Numbered from the stretch's first letter, positions 18,520 to 28,252 are shown. The stretch is 64,000 nucleotides of DNA from Rhizobium brockwellii (GCF_000769405.2 NZ_CP053439.1:4076501-4140500), one strand, 5' to 3'. Made by a program: numbers and translations. The notes: generated from the sequence alone by a model not told the origin.

Positions 18520-19407
18520 TCACCTGGCAAGGCGATCGCTACTGCCGGAAGTGGCTTCATTTGTCTCGGCGTTGCGCTGCCGCAGACGGAGGATCGCCGA
18601 TGCCTCGCGAGGATTGGGCGGCAGGACAGCGTTCTTCAACGCGATCGAATAGGCGTGCTTCGGATGTTCGAGCACATCCCTGGCATCGCCGCTCTCCACC
18701 ACCACGCCCTTGCGCATGATCACCACGCGGTCGGAAATGTAATAGGCGGTCGCAAGATCATGGGTGATGTAGACGATCGAAACGTTGAGCGCATCACGCA
18801 GATCGCGGAAGAGATTGACGATCGACATGCGAAGCGATGCGTCGACCATCGAGACCGGCTCGTCCGCCACGATCAGCTTCGGCTCGGGTATCAGCGCACG
18901 GGCGACGGCGATGCGCTGCAATTGGCCGCCTGAAAGCTCGTGCGAGAAGCGGCCCTTTATCTCCGCCATCGACAGGCCGACGCGTTGGAGGGCAACGTCG
19001 GCAAGCACCTCTTTCTCGGCGCGGCTCTTCGCGCCCTTGAAGCGATGAGCGGTGGCAAGCAGATACTCGTCGATCCGGGTCAGCGGATTGAAGGCCTCGA
19101 ACGGATTTTGGAAGACCGGCTGGACCTTCGCCATGAAAGCCTCGCGATCCCTGCGGGAACGCACCGCCTTCACATCCGTGCCGTCGAAATGAATGCTGCC
19201 CCGATCGGCCTTTTCGCTGCCGAGGATCATCTTCGCCAGCGTCGATTTTCCGGAGCCGGATTCGCCGACGATCGTGAATATCTCGGGCTTATCGGCGCTG
19301 AGCGCGAAGCTGACATCGTCGACCGCCTTCATCTTTTCACGCGAGAAGAAACCGCCGATCGGAAAGAGCTTGGTCACATGGTCGAGTTCGAGGAGATTGC
19401 TGCTCAT
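18520..19407 (-). CDS. Opp/Dpp-type ABC transporter ATP-binding protein (second ATPase)
   Basis: This 295-residue ATPase of the oligopeptide/oligosaccharide group has Walker A GESGSGKSTLA, signature LSGGQLQR, Walker B LIVADEPVSMVD and switch ITHDLATA. The C-terminus carries the short Opp extension. Its ATG overlaps the stop codon of the first ATPase gene (ATGA). It is the last gene of a five-gene transporter operon whose likely cargo is an oligosaccharide, judging by the adjacent glycosidase and sugar-acid enzymes. Confidence 0.87.
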   Translation of the reverse strand: MSSNLLELDHVTKLFPIGGFFSREKMKAVDDVSFALSADKPEIFTIVGESGSGKSTLAKMILGSEKADRGSIHFDGTDVKAVRSRRDREAFMAKVQPVFQNPFEAFNPLTRIDEYLLATAHRFKGAKSRAEKEVLADVALQRVGLSMAEIKGRFSHELSGGQLQRIAVARALIPEPKLIVADEPVSMVDASLRMSIVNLFRDLRDALNVSIVYITHDLATAYYISDRVVIMRKGVVVESGDARDVLEHPKHAYSIALKNAVLPPNPREASAILRLRQRNAETNEATSGSSDRLAR

Positions 19408-20438
19408 TGGATCTGGTACTCCCCGGCACGGAAGCACGCGACCCGCCCGCCCGTGGCGCTCGGCAGCATGGCCGGCACTTCACGTGCGCATTTGTCGATC
19501 GCGATCGGGCAGCGTGGATGGAAGCGGCATCCCGAAGGCGGATCCGAAAGTGCCGGCGGCTTGCCCTTGAGGCTTTTCCGCGTCGAGACATCGCCGATGC
19601 GCGGCAGGCTGCCGATCAGGTGGACGGTGTAGGGATGCTGGGGATTGTCGAAGATCGCCTGCGTCGGCCCCTCCTCCGCCAGCCGTCCCGCATACATGAT
19701 GGCCAGCCGGTCGGTGATGGCGGCATGCACCGACATGTCGTGGGTCACGAAGATGACTGAGGACTGCAGGCGGGTCTGCACTTCCTTGATCAGCGCCAGC
19801 ACGTCCTGCTGGACGAGCACGTCGAGCGCCGTCGTCGGCTCGTCGGCGATGATGAATTCCGGCTCGCAGACGGTGGCAAGGGCGATTGTCAGACGCTGGC
19901 GCATGCCGCCCGAAAGCTGGTGCGGGAAGGCTTCGAGCACATGCGGATCGAGATGCAGCCTGGCAAGATGCGCCTCGACGCGCGCCCGGAAGGCGGCGGG
20001 ATCGAGGTTCATATGGCGGGAGGCGAAATCGGTGAAGGCGTGTTTGACCCTTCTGACCGGGTTCAGCACGTTCATCGAGCCCTGCATGATGTAGGAAAGG
20101 TGACGCCAGCGTGCCGCCTTCATCTTCGCCGGTTCGCCATAGACGTCGATCGGCCCGTCGGCAAAATTGAATTTCACCGTCCCGCCGACGACGCGCATCG
20201 GTGGACGGATGGCGCCGGCAAGCGTCTTGATCAGCGATGTCTTGCCGCTCGAGGATTCGCCGGCAATCCCGTAGATCTCGTTCCTACGGATCGTCAGACT
20301 GATATCGTCGACCGCGCGGATCTCCCGCCGCACACCGAAATAATCGTTGACGTAGTAGCATTTCAGCCCGTCGATCGTCAGTGCGTCCATGGCGTTTTCG
20401 GCAAGGGTCAAAGGCTGCGTCCTCATCAGGTTCTGCAT
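19404..20438 (-). CDS. Opp/Dpp-type ABC transporter ATP-binding protein (first ATPase)
   Basis: This 344-residue ATPase has Walker A GESSSGKTSLI, signature LSGGMRQR, Walker B FIIADEPTTALD and switch VTHDMSVH. The C-terminal Opp-type domain ends with the cysteine-rich GCRFHPRCPIAIDKCAREVPA, which in this family may bind an Fe-S cluster. The start at 20438 follows GAGGAG directly, and the permease stop is four bases upstream; an ATG at 20390 is an alternative. Confidence 0.87.
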   Translation of the reverse strand: MQNLMRTQPLTLAENAMDALTIDGLKCYYVNDYFGVRREIRAVDDISLTIRRNEIYGIAGESSSGKTSLIKTLAGAIRPPMRVVGGTVKFNFADGPIDVYGEPAKMKAARWRHLSYIMQGSMNVLNPVRRVKHAFTDFASRHMNLDPAAFRARVEAHLARLHLDPHVLEAFPHQLSGGMRQRLTIALATVCEPEFIIADEPTTALDVLVQQDVLALIKEVQTRLQSSVIFVTHDMSVHAAITDRLAIMYAGRLAEEGPTQAIFDNPQHPYTVHLIGSLPRIGDVSTRKSLKGKPPALSDPPSGCRFHPRCPIAIDKCAREVPAMLPSATGGRVACFRAGEYQIQ

Positions 20439-20442
20439 CTCC

Positions 20443-21303
20443 TCAAGCTCCCATGCGGGCGAGCCGCGAGCGCGGGTCGATATATTCGTTCACCGACATG
20501 GCGAGCATGAACAGTCCGAGGAACAGGATGACGACGAAGAGCATCGGAAAGGCGACCCACCACCATATGCCCGATACCATCGCGGAATGCGCATTGGCCC
20601 AGTAGATCATGCCGCCGATCGTCGGCCGGTTGATGTCGGAAAATCCGAGCACCGAGAGCGTTACTTCGAGACCGATTGCCCAGATCATGTTGTTCATCGT
20701 CGTGAAGAAGACGATCGGCATGACATAGGGCAGGTGTTCACGGATGAGGATCTGCGGTGTGCGCATGCCCGAGAAGACCGCGTGCCGGGTGAATTCCCGC
20801 TGACGCAGAGACAGGGCGACGGAACGGATCAGACGGCTGTCATGCGTCCATCCGAGCAGCGCTGCGGTGATCGCCAGCATGAACCACGTCATCTGGTCGC
20901 GGAGCACGAAGACCAGAAGCAGCAGGATCGGAATGTTCGGCAGGGCGCCGAGCGTATCGTTGACCGCCATGATGATCTGGTCGGTTCGGCCGCCGATATA
21001 GCCGGAGATCAGCCCGACGGCGATAGCGATGATGCGGCTGACGAAGGCGACGATGATGCCAAAGAACAGCGTATTGCGCATCGAGGCGGCGATCTGCCAG
21101 AAAACCTCCTGGCCGCGCGAGGTGGTGCCGAGCCAGAATTCGGCCGAAGGCGGCATGTCGGGCGCGACGACATAGATGGCATTCTCGTCATAGGGCGAGA
21201 AGAACGACGCCACGATCAGGGCCAGGATGATTGAGATCAGGATGGTTCCGAGCAGGAACTCCTTGTTGTAGCGCAGCAGGTCTCTGAGGACTTTGAACAT
21301 CAC
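20443..21303 (-). CDS. Opp/Dpp-type ABC transporter permease (DppC-like)
   Basis: This 286-residue membrane protein has about six transmembrane helices: one near the N-terminus (residues 15-33), an extracytoplasmic loop, then the permease core with GLISGYIGGRTDQIIMAVND near residue 96. It follows the DppB-like permease gene after three bases. It would pair with that protein to form the translocation channel. Confidence 0.87.
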   Translation of the reverse strand: MMFKVLRDLLRYNKEFLLGTILISIILALIVASFFSPYDENAIYVVAPDMPPSAEFWLGTTSRGQEVFWQIAASMRNTLFFGIIVAFVSRIIAIAVGLISGYIGGRTDQIIMAVNDTLGALPNIPILLLLVFVLRDQMTWFMLAITAALLGWTHDSRLIRSVALSLRQREFTRHAVFSGMRTPQILIREHLPYVMPIVFFTTMNNMIWAIGLEVTLSVLGFSDINRPTIGGMIYWANAHSAMVSGIWWWVAFPMLFVVILFLGLFMLAMSVNEYIDPRSRLARMGA

Positions 21304-21306
21304 GGA

Positions 21307-22311
21307 TTACCCCAGTTTCACGCGTGGATCGATCAGCGGATAGATGATGTCGATCACGAAGACCGCGGCGGCAACCGCGATGATGGCGATGGTGGTGACA
21401 CCGAGCACCAGGCTGTAATCGCCGGAATAAATGCCAGAGATCAGAAGCTTGCCGATCCCTGGATAATTGAAGACGAACTCGACGATGACGGCGCCGCCGA
21501 AGACATTGCCGAGACTGAGTGCCAGGCCGGTGACCTGCGGCAGCATGGCGTTGCGCGCCACATATTGCGAAAAGATGCTGCGCGAGCGCACGCCGCCAAG
21601 TTCGGCATAGACGACGTGATCGTCGGTGACGATGTTGGAAACCAGCGAGCGCATCGAGATGAACCAGCCGCCGATGCCGACGAGCACGAGGGTCAGGGCC
21701 GGCAGGATGCCGTGTTCGATCACCGATCTGATGAAGGCCCAGCTGAAGGCCGGCGCGAGATTGACCTGGGCGCCGTCGCTGATTGGCAGGATCGGCCAGA
21801 TGAAACCGAATAGGATCACCAGGCTGAGACCGATGATGTAGGTCGGGATCGGCTGCAGCGCCATGATGACGATGCCGGCGACCTTCAGCAGCTTGCCGCT
21901 GCGGAAATAGCCGGCAAGCGCGCCCAGAAAATTGCCGATGATCCAGGAAATGATCGTTGCGAGCGTCAGAAGCCCAACGGTCCAGGGCAGTGCACGGCCG
22001 ATAACGGTCATCACGGGGGTTGGGAAAGAGGAAAGCGACGGGCCGAAATCGCCGGTCAGGACACGGCCCCAGAAGGTGAAATACTGCTCGAGCAGCGGGC
22101 CGCCGGTGCCGTAGAGCTCGCGCAGCGATTCGCGGAGGATTTCGACGGCCTGCGGATCGGTGGAGCCGAAGCTCGTCAACAGCGACACGGTCTGCTCGAT
22201 CGGATCGACCGGCGAAAAATGCGCGATCAGGAAGGCCAGCGTGATGCCGGTGAAGACCACGAAGAGAAATTGCAGAAAGCGTTTTGCCGCATAGATCAGA
22301 AAGCCGTTCAT
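21307..22311 (-). CDS. Opp/Dpp-type ABC transporter permease (DppB-like)
   Basis: This 334-residue permease has a first helix at residues 10-30 (FLFVVFTGITLAFLIAHFSP) and five further helices. The large loop between helix 1 and helix 2 is typical of DppB/OppB. AGAGG lies eight bases before the ATG at 22311. A strong hairpin (22337-22363) separates it from the binding-protein gene upstream, which would allow unequal expression of the two. Confidence 0.87.
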   Translation of the reverse strand: MNGFLIYAAKRFLQFLFVVFTGITLAFLIAHFSPVDPIEQTVSLLTSFGSTDPQAVEILRESLRELYGTGGPLLEQYFTFWGRVLTGDFGPSLSSFPTPVMTVIGRALPWTVGLLTLATIISWIIGNFLGALAGYFRSGKLLKVAGIVIMALQPIPTYIIGLSLVILFGFIWPILPISDGAQVNLAPAFSWAFIRSVIEHGILPALTLVLVGIGGWFISMRSLVSNIVTDDHVVYAELGGVRSRSIFSQYVARNAMLPQVTGLALSLGNVFGGAVIVEFVFNYPGIGKLLISGIYSGDYSLVLGVTTIAIIAVAAAVFVIDIIYPLIDPRVKLG

Positions 22312-22336
22312 GACATCGACCTCTCAATAGCAGAAC

Positions 22337-22363
22337 GGGAACAGCCGGCGGCCGGCTGCTCCC
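22337..22363 (-). other. Intercistronic hairpin after the binding-protein gene
   Basis: GGGAACAGCCGGC and GCCGGCTGCTCCC form a long, nearly perfect GC-rich inverted repeat with one mismatched pair. It lies between the solute-binding-protein gene and the first permease gene. Such hairpins often stabilise the binding-protein part of the message or cause partial termination. No T run follows. Confidence 0.6.
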
Positions 22364-22378
22364 ACGATATTGCCTCGA

Positions 22379-24280
22379 TCAAGGCTTCGGCGCGTCCGGA
22401 TTGGCCTTCAGGCCGACCACCATGTAGCGGATGTTCGACCAGTTCGGACCCGAGGCCGAATAGGGATTGTCCGCGCTCGGATAGTTGGTCCAGTAGGTCG
22501 TATCGAGCGGTGCGAACTTGTTGTAGGCCATCAGCGGGATCATCGGCATTTCCTCGACGGCAAGCTTCAGGAAGTCCTGGCCGAGTTTGGCGACATCGGG
22601 TGAATCGAATGCGATCGACCGATTGCGCTCGATGATCTGGTCGAGACGCGGATCCTGCCAGCGCTGCAGATTGCGCGGCGGCTGGATCTGCCCGACCGGC
22701 TTGATGAACTCCGAATGATAGCTGTCGAGGAAGAAGGAGAGGTCGGGATGACCGCCCCAGGTCTCGATGCTCCAGTAGATCGCCGTTTCGAAATCGCCGG
22801 TGCCGAGGCGTTGGCCATTGGTCGGGCCGGCGACATCGACCTTGGTGGCGATGCCGGCTTGCGTCCATTGCTGAGCAATCACCGTACCGGCGCGGGCAAG
22901 CGTCGGGATGGCATCGCCTTCCACCTGCAGGCGGATCGTAAAGGGCGTGCCGTCAGGCTTCACCCACTGGCGGCCGCTTTTCTTGAAGCCTGCCTTCTGC
23001 AGCAGCTCGGTTGCAGCCTGAACGTCCTTCTTCCACCAGCCGAAGCCGAATGTGCGCTGCAGCTTGGCCGGATCGGTCGGGATCTGATCGGCCCATTGAC
23101 TACGCACCATATTGGCGATCTGCGTCGAGATGTTCGGATCGTAGGGTTTGATCTTGCGGGATCCGGTGTCGAGCTCGAAATTCGTCAGCCAGTCCTGCAT
23201 CGGTGCGTAATAATCGTCCGGGGCAGAACCCGTCGGCGGCGTGGCAAGGGCGGCGATATTGGCCGCGCCGCGATAGGAGCCGAGCGCCACTTCGCGGATG
23301 TCGATCAGTAGAGCGAGAGCCCAGCGCACGTCTTTGTTGTCGAAGGGCGCCTTCTTCGTATTGAAGAGAACCGAAGGCAGCGTCGGGTCCGGATGCGCGA
23401 AAGGAAAGCCCTTCAGCCAGGAAGCCGTGCTTTTGCTGTCGCGCATGATCGAGAACATGCCCTCGGGCGCCATGTCGTTGATCACGTCGAGATTGTGGTT
23501 GCGCTGTTCGATGACGCGAGCTTCCGGATTGCCGGCCGCCCGATAGACGACGTATTTAACCTCGGGCGGCTGTGCCGCAGCCAGGCCGATCGACGTGCGC
23601 TGCCAGTCGTCGCGCAGTTTCCAGATCGTCCAGTTGCCGCCCTTGTCATAACTCTGCAGCTGGTAAGGCCCGAGCGAAACCGGCGGGTTGTTGTTGAAGG
23701 ACAGCGGATCTGCGGCCTTCTCGAAGACGTGCTTCGGCATGATCCAGGCGGCATTCCAGCGCACCGTGAACAGCGTATGGAAGCGCGAGTTCGGCTTTTT
23801 CAGATGGAAGACGACGGTCTGTGGATCCGGATTTTCGATACTCGCGACATTGACGGTGAAGGGCGCGCTCCAGGCCATGCCGGGATGGTCGATCTGCGTC
23901 TGCACGGTATAGACCACGTCGTCGCTGGTGAATTCGACGCCGTCGCTCCAGAAGATCCCTTTGCGCAATTTCACCGTCATCTCGGTGAAATCGGCGTTGT
24001 AGCTCGGCGGTTCGCTGGCAAGCGCATTCTGCCAGGCATCCTTGCCGCCCTCGGGATTGATGAACCACAGCGTATCGGTGGTCAGCTGCTGCAGGCCGTT
24101 GAGGTTTGCCGCCGCCCCTCCGCCCGGAGCCCAGACGTTGAACCAGTCGGCATTCTGCTGCGGCGTGCCCTGGATGATCAGCGTTTCGTTGCGCGGTATG
24201 CCGGCAATGAAATCCTGCGCAAATGCCGGAAGGGCCATGAGAGACAATAAGGCAATGGCTGCATATTTACGGAACTTCAT
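22379..24280 (-). CDS. Opp/Dpp-type periplasmic substrate-binding protein (SBP_bac_5 family)
   Basis: This 633-residue binding protein has a Sec signal peptide (MKFRKYAAIALLSLMALPAFA, cleavage before QDF). The body follows the SBP_bac_5 pattern (FTEMTVKLRKGIFWSDGVEF, SDDVVYTVQ). It is large for the family, as are several oligosaccharide-binding members. The start at 24280 is supported by GGAGGAGG eight bases upstream. It is the first gene of the transporter operon and divergent from the GH39 glycosidase. Confidence 0.88.
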   Translation of the reverse strand: MKFRKYAAIALLSLMALPAFAQDFIAGIPRNETLIIQGTPQQNADWFNVWAPGGGAAANLNGLQQLTTDTLWFINPEGGKDAWQNALASEPPSYNADFTEMTVKLRKGIFWSDGVEFTSDDVVYTVQTQIDHPGMAWSAPFTVNVASIENPDPQTVVFHLKKPNSRFHTLFTVRWNAAWIMPKHVFEKAADPLSFNNNPPVSLGPYQLQSYDKGGNWTIWKLRDDWQRTSIGLAAAQPPEVKYVVYRAAGNPEARVIEQRNHNLDVINDMAPEGMFSIMRDSKSTASWLKGFPFAHPDPTLPSVLFNTKKAPFDNKDVRWALALLIDIREVALGSYRGAANIAALATPPTGSAPDDYYAPMQDWLTNFELDTGSRKIKPYDPNISTQIANMVRSQWADQIPTDPAKLQRTFGFGWWKKDVQAATELLQKAGFKKSGRQWVKPDGTPFTIRLQVEGDAIPTLARAGTVIAQQWTQAGIATKVDVAGPTNGQRLGTGDFETAIYWSIETWGGHPDLSFFLDSYHSEFIKPVGQIQPPRNLQRWQDPRLDQIIERNRSIAFDSPDVAKLGQDFLKLAVEEMPMIPLMAYNKFAPLDTTYWTNYPSADNPYSASGPNWSNIRYMVVGLKANPDAPKP

Positions 24281-24631
24281 TGGATGTTCCTCCTCCTCAA
24301 CTCGCCACGGCGAGCGCTTCCCGTAATCAATTGACGATAGCGTCCAGCGAACCCCTGCCTGCACGTGCCGCAGGGACACATGCACTCCTCGGCGGCGGGC
24401 GAACTCACGCCGTAGTTATCGACAATTTTTTGAGAAACGGCAACTAATAATTTTGCTGGTCATAAAAAATAGCGCATTTTCAGGCATTTTTGGCGCAGGG
24501 CAGCGATGTGCTTTTTTATATTATTGACAAAGTGAGCGTTTGGCTTAGCTTTTGCGGCGAGCGCGGCGCCCTCCCAAGAGGCCGCACTTCATCACCAGAC
24601 AGGTCAGCTGCTTTCGGGAGGAGGCTTTGGC
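24281..24631. promoter_or_regulatory. Divergent promoter region between ABC transporter and GH39 glycosidase
   Basis: This 351-base, AT-rich gap has no coding frame. On the plus strand TTGACA (24524-24529) with TTAGCT (24545-24550) after 15 bases is a possible promoter for the glycosidase. On the minus strand TTGCCG followed after 17 bases by GATAAC (about 24423-24451) could serve the transporter. A similar TTATTGACA occurs before the dehydratase gene (28312-28320). No convincing operator for the GntR protein was found by eye. Confidence 0.35.
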
Positions 24632-26260
24632 ATGACCGCTCAAGAGGACACCAGGATGAGCAGCCCCTATGACGTGACAATCTCCGTTCACGCCAACCGC
24701 CCGACCGGCAAGTACGAACCCTTATGGAACTGGTTCGGATACGACGAGCCGAACTACACTTACTCCCCGCACGGCAGGAAGCTGCTCAAGGAACTGGCAG
24801 AGCTCAGCCCCGAGCCGCCCCGCATCCGCGCGCACAATCTTCTGACCAGCGGCGATGGCCTGCCTGCTCTCAAATGGGGTTCGACCAATGCCTATACCGA
24901 GGATGCGAACGGCAATCCGGTCTATGACTGGACAATCATCGACAAGATCTTCGACACCTATGTCGAAGCCGGCAACATTCCGCTGATCCAGATCGGCTTC
25001 ACGCCGGAGGCGCTCTCCGATTTCGACGGTCCTTATCGCCACCAATGGGAACCGGCCGACAAATACGCAACGATCACCACCGGCTGGACGGCCCCGCCGA
25101 AAGACCTGAAGAAATGGGGCGACCTGATCGAAGCATGGGCGCGCCATCTGGCCGAAAGATATGGTGAGGACGTCGTTTCAAGCTGGCCGTGGGAAGTGTG
25201 GAACGAGCCGGACGGCCACTATTGGACCGGCACCATCCCGCAATTCTGCGAAATGTATGACGTCAGCGCCAAGGCCTTGAAGCGCGCTTTGCCGAAGGCT
25301 CGCGTCGGCGGCCCGCACACCTGCGGCGCCTTTGCCAATGAAAAGGCCCAGACCTTCCTGCGCGCCTTCCTCAGGCATGTCGTCGACAACAAGTCGCCGA
25401 TCGATTTCCTCGCCTTCCACGCCAAGGGCAATCCGGTGATCTATGAGGGTCACGTGCGGATGGGCCTGCACAAGCAGCTCCGCGACATCGAGACGAACCT
25501 TGCCATCATCAACGAATTTCCGGAACTCCGGCACCTGCCCGTGGTGATCGGCGAATCTGATCCGGAAGGCTGTGCCGCCTGCTCCGCACGCGTCCATCCA
25601 CAGAACGGCTATCGCAACGGCCCGCTTTACGGCGTCTATGTCGTCGAAAGCATGATCCGCACCTATGAGCTTGCAAGACGCGCCAACATCCACATCGAAG
25701 GCGCAGTCACCTGGGCCTTCCTCTTCGACGACCAGCCCTATTTCGACGGCTTCCGCGATCTTGCCACCAATGGCGTCGACAAGGCTGTTCTCAACGGCTT
25801 CCGCATGCTCGGCAAACTCGGCGGCGAATGGCTGGAATCGGAAAGCGATTATCGTCGCCATATCGAAGATATCATGAGCCATGGCGTTCGCGGCAAGCCC
25901 GATGTCAATGTCGTGGCAACCCGCGACGACAAGGGCGTTTCCATTCTCCTCTGGCATTACCACGACGATGATGAAGCCGGGCCGTCGGCCGATATCACGG
26001 TCAATCTCGACGGCTGGGGCGACAAGTCCGCCTCGCTCAGGCATTTCAGGATGGACGAGGAGCATTCCAACGCCTTCGGCGTTTGGAAAGCGATGGGCAA
26101 GCCGCAGAATCCGGTTGGCGAAGACTATGCCAGGCTAGAAGCCTCGGGAAAACTCGCCGAGATCGACGGTCAGACGTCGGTCAAGGTCGATGACGGCAAG
26201 ATCGCCCTCAGGGTCTCCCTACCGCGTCAAGGCGTGTCTCTCCTGCGCCTCGATTGGTGA
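24632..26260 (+). CDS. GH39-family glycoside hydrolase (beta-xylosidase-like)
   Basis: This 542-residue (beta/alpha)8-barrel glycosidase has the acid/base glutamate E192 in WEVWNEPDGHYW and a probable nucleophile E308 in VVIGESDPEG, followed by a C-terminal beta domain. GH39 enzymes include beta-xylosidases and alpha-L-iduronidases. There is no signal peptide, so it acts in the cytoplasm on imported oligosaccharides or glycosides. This fits the divergent Opp-type transporter. GGGAGGAGG lies eight bases before the ATG. The exact substrate is unknown. Confidence 0.82.
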   Translation: MTAQEDTRMSSPYDVTISVHANRPTGKYEPLWNWFGYDEPNYTYSPHGRKLLKELAELSPEPPRIRAHNLLTSGDGLPALKWGSTNAYTEDANGNPVYDWTIIDKIFDTYVEAGNIPLIQIGFTPEALSDFDGPYRHQWEPADKYATITTGWTAPPKDLKKWGDLIEAWARHLAERYGEDVVSSWPWEVWNEPDGHYWTGTIPQFCEMYDVSAKALKRALPKARVGGPHTCGAFANEKAQTFLRAFLRHVVDNKSPIDFLAFHAKGNPVIYEGHVRMGLHKQLRDIETNLAIINEFPELRHLPVVIGESDPEGCAACSARVHPQNGYRNGPLYGVYVVESMIRTYELARRANIHIEGAVTWAFLFDDQPYFDGFRDLATNGVDKAVLNGFRMLGKLGGEWLESESDYRRHIEDIMSHGVRGKPDVNVVATRDDKGVSILLWHYHDDDEAGPSADITVNLDGWGDKSASLRHFRMDEEHSNAFGVWKAMGKPQNPVGEDYARLEASGKLAEIDGQTSVKVDDGKIALRVSLPRQGVSLLRLDW

Positions 26261-26271
26261 GCCGGTAGGCG

Positions 26272-26303
26272 AAGGGAGCGCAATCGAATGATTGCGCTCC
26301 CTT
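26272..26303. terminator. Bidirectional terminator between GH39 and GntR genes
   Basis: AAGGGAGCGCAATC (26272-26285) and GATTGCGCTCCCTT (26290-26303) form a perfect 14-base-pair stem around the loop GAAT. The site lies between converging genes, 11 bases after the glycosidase stop. Only short A/T tracts flank the stem, but the hairpin is very strong. Confidence 0.8.
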
Positions 26304-26315
26304 TCAAACGACCGG

Positions 26316-26993
26316 TCAATTCTCGCTGACATAGGCAAGATAACGTTTCTTGCTCGGCTGCAGATGGTCGACGCAGAGCTGGGCGAGAACCCAGTTATCC
26401 CCACCGCGCAACATCTCGATCATCAGCCGGTGGTGTTCGTGCGAGATGCGCAGCGACTCCTTGCTCGACATCGAATTGGCGCGCACCGGCAGGCTGAGCC
26501 GCATATAGAGCTCGATCGATTGCACCAGATGTCCATTGCCGCAGGCGCTAAAGAGCGTCAGGTGGAACTTGTCATTGGCCTCGTGCACACCCCTGAGATA
26601 GCCGGATTCGATGTGGCGGCCATGCTCTTCGTGCAGCGCCAGCAGTTCCTCGATCAGTGCCTCGGGCGCCGGCAGCTTTATCCAAAGTGCCGCCTGCCGT
26701 TGCAGCAACTCACGCACATCGTAGATTTCCTGAACCTGGCGGGCCGTCAGCGAGCGGACGGTCGCCCCCTTGTTGCGCTCCCGAACCACGATGCCCATCG
26801 TCTCGAGCTGCACGATCGCCTGCCGGGCGAAATGGCGCGTGACGTGAAAGCGGGCAAGGAGCGTGTCTTCCGTCAGGCGGGTTCCGGGCGCCAGCCGCCC
26901 GAAGATGATGTCCTCCTCCAGCGCGCGGGCAATACTTAGATCATCATGCTCGATGCCGTCTTCGCGGCTTTCGTTGAGCGTCTGCAATGTCAT
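26316..26993 (-). CDS. GntR-family (FadR/FCD type) transcriptional regulator
   Basis: This 225-residue regulator has an N-terminal winged helix (LSIARALEEDIIFGRLAPG, then LTEDTLLARFHVTRHFARQAI). The C-terminal FCD domain is all-helical; its H residues (for example ENDKFHLTLF and HEHHRLMIEML) fit the usual metal/ligand pocket. Sugar acids are common effectors of this subgroup. I chose the ATG at 26993; the frame runs on to 27053, but those codons belong to a repeat element. It probably controls the neighbouring sugar genes. Confidence 0.83.
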   Translation of the reverse strand: MTLQTLNESREDGIEHDDLSIARALEEDIIFGRLAPGTRLTEDTLLARFHVTRHFARQAIVQLETMGIVVRERNKGATVRSLTARQVQEIYDVRELLQRQAALWIKLPAPEALIEELLALHEEHGRHIESGYLRGVHEANDKFHLTLFSACGNGHLVQSIELYMRLSLPVRANSMSSKESLRISHEHHRLMIEMLRGGDNWVLAQLCVDHLQPSKKRYLAYVSEN

Positions 26994-27002
26994 CTCCTCT
27001 GA

Positions 27003-27107
27003 AGCATAACCCCGAAAATCGAAGTCGATTTTCGGAAAGGGATTATGCGCCAATTTAGTGTGATAGAGCGTCCTTAGCGCGTCATGTCGGACGCGCGGCG
27101 CTCTAAC
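27003..27107. repeat. RIME-like element, family II, reverse orientation
   Basis: The palindrome GCATAACCCCGAAAATCG ... CGATTTTCGG ... TTATGC is followed by TGATAGAGCGTCCTTAGCGC and GGACGCGCGGCGCTCT. This is the reverse complement of the element at 4153-4257 with minor changes. It fills the gap between the GntR gene and the Gfo/Idh/MocA gene, and it creates a false 20-residue extension of the GntR frame. Confidence 0.82.
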
Positions 27108-27118
27108 GGCGAGCCATG

Positions 27119-28144
27119 TTACAGTGGATTGCGTTCCGGGTCGAACCGGCTCAGGCGATAGATATCCTCGACAAGAGCAAGCGTTTTGATGTTATCGCCC
27201 GGCGATGTCTCCATCGCCACCCTTCCATCGAGGCTGTCCAGGAAATGCGCAATGGTCGCATCATAGGCGCCCTGGTAGGTCTCGTCAGGATCGAAGCTCT
27301 CCTGGCGCTGCTGCGCACCCTCAGCCGAGAGCAGATTGCCGTTCAGTTCGAGCGTGCCGCGCGCCCCGAAGATGCGTAGGTGATCGAGCGGCGCCGGCGG
27401 CGCGCCATGCACGGCGAGATTGGCATTGACGGTGACGAGAACGCCATCGCTCGTCCGGCGCAGGACGACGCTTGCGACATCCTCCGCGACGATATCGCGA
27501 TTGCTCCTCTCAAGCCGGGCATTGACCACCTCCATCTCGCCCAGAAGATATCTCAGCGTATCGAGATGATGGATCATGACCTCCATGACCAGCAATCGCT
27601 GCTGCGTCCGGAAGAACGGCTGGCGCATCAGCGCCGATCTCTTTCCCTCCGCATCCGCGATCATGCCGCTGGACAGGAATTCGAACTGCACCTGGCGGAT
27701 CTCGCCGGCAAGCCCCTCGTCGAGCCACGCCTTCAGCCGTCGATAGTAAGCGCGGAACCGCCAGTTCTCGTGGATCATCAGCCTGCCCCTGCCGGAAAGG
27801 CTTGCCAGCAGGTCGACCGCCTCGCCGTAGGAGGGTGCGAGCGGCTTCTGGCAGATGATGTCGAGGCCCTTTGCTGCCGCCAGCCGGACCAGTTCGACAT
27901 GAAACTCCCGCGGCGCGCAGATGTCGACGGCATCGAGCTGCTCGGCATCCAGCATCGCCCGCGCGCTCGCATAGCTGCGCGCGATATCGAAGGCGGCAAG
28001 CCGGGCTTCGACGGCGCTCGGCGACGGGTCGGCAATCGCCACGACCTCGGCTCTTTCCGATTGCCGCATCCATGCAGGCAGATGGTAGGCACTGACCCAG
28101 CCGGCACCGATAATGCCGATACGCCGTCGTTCCATCCCCATCAT
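27119..28144 (-). CDS. Gfo/Idh/MocA-family NAD(P)-dependent oxidoreductase
   Basis: This 341-residue protein has an N-terminal Rossmann fold (RIGIIGAGWVSAYHLPAW), the family motif CQKPLAPS in place of the common EKP, and a C-terminal alpha/beta dimerisation domain. The likely active-site histidine is in MIHHLDTLRYL. Members oxidise sugars or cyclitols. In this cluster it would supply the first oxidation step to a lactone, ahead of the lactonase and dehydratase. AGAGGAGG precedes the ATG at 28144; an ATG three bases later would also fit. Confidence 0.82.
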   Translation of the reverse strand: MMGMERRRIGIIGAGWVSAYHLPAWMRQSERAEVVAIADPSPSAVEARLAAFDIARSYASARAMLDAEQLDAVDICAPREFHVELVRLAAAKGLDIICQKPLAPSYGEAVDLLASLSGRGRLMIHENWRFRAYYRRLKAWLDEGLAGEIRQVQFEFLSSGMIADAEGKRSALMRQPFFRTQQRLLVMEVMIHHLDTLRYLLGEMEVVNARLERSNRDIVAEDVASVVLRRTSDGVLVTVNANLAVHGAPPAPLDHLRIFGARGTLELNGNLLSAEGAQQRQESFDPDETYQGAYDATIAHFLDSLDGRVAMETSPGDNIKTLALVEDIYRLSRFDPERNPL

Positions 28145-28252
28145 CGCGCCTCCTCTGCATCCAATTCCATTTTATCAATAATCTATCCTGCTTCTTCGCG
28201 AAAGCCAATCGGTCGATTGTCGAACGAAAGCGCGAATTTCGAGGATTCCCGT

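Noticed and set aside
26994..27053. N-terminal extension of the GntR regulator (20 extra residues)
   Set aside because: These codons are part of a family II repeat element, so the ATG at 26993 is the more natural start.
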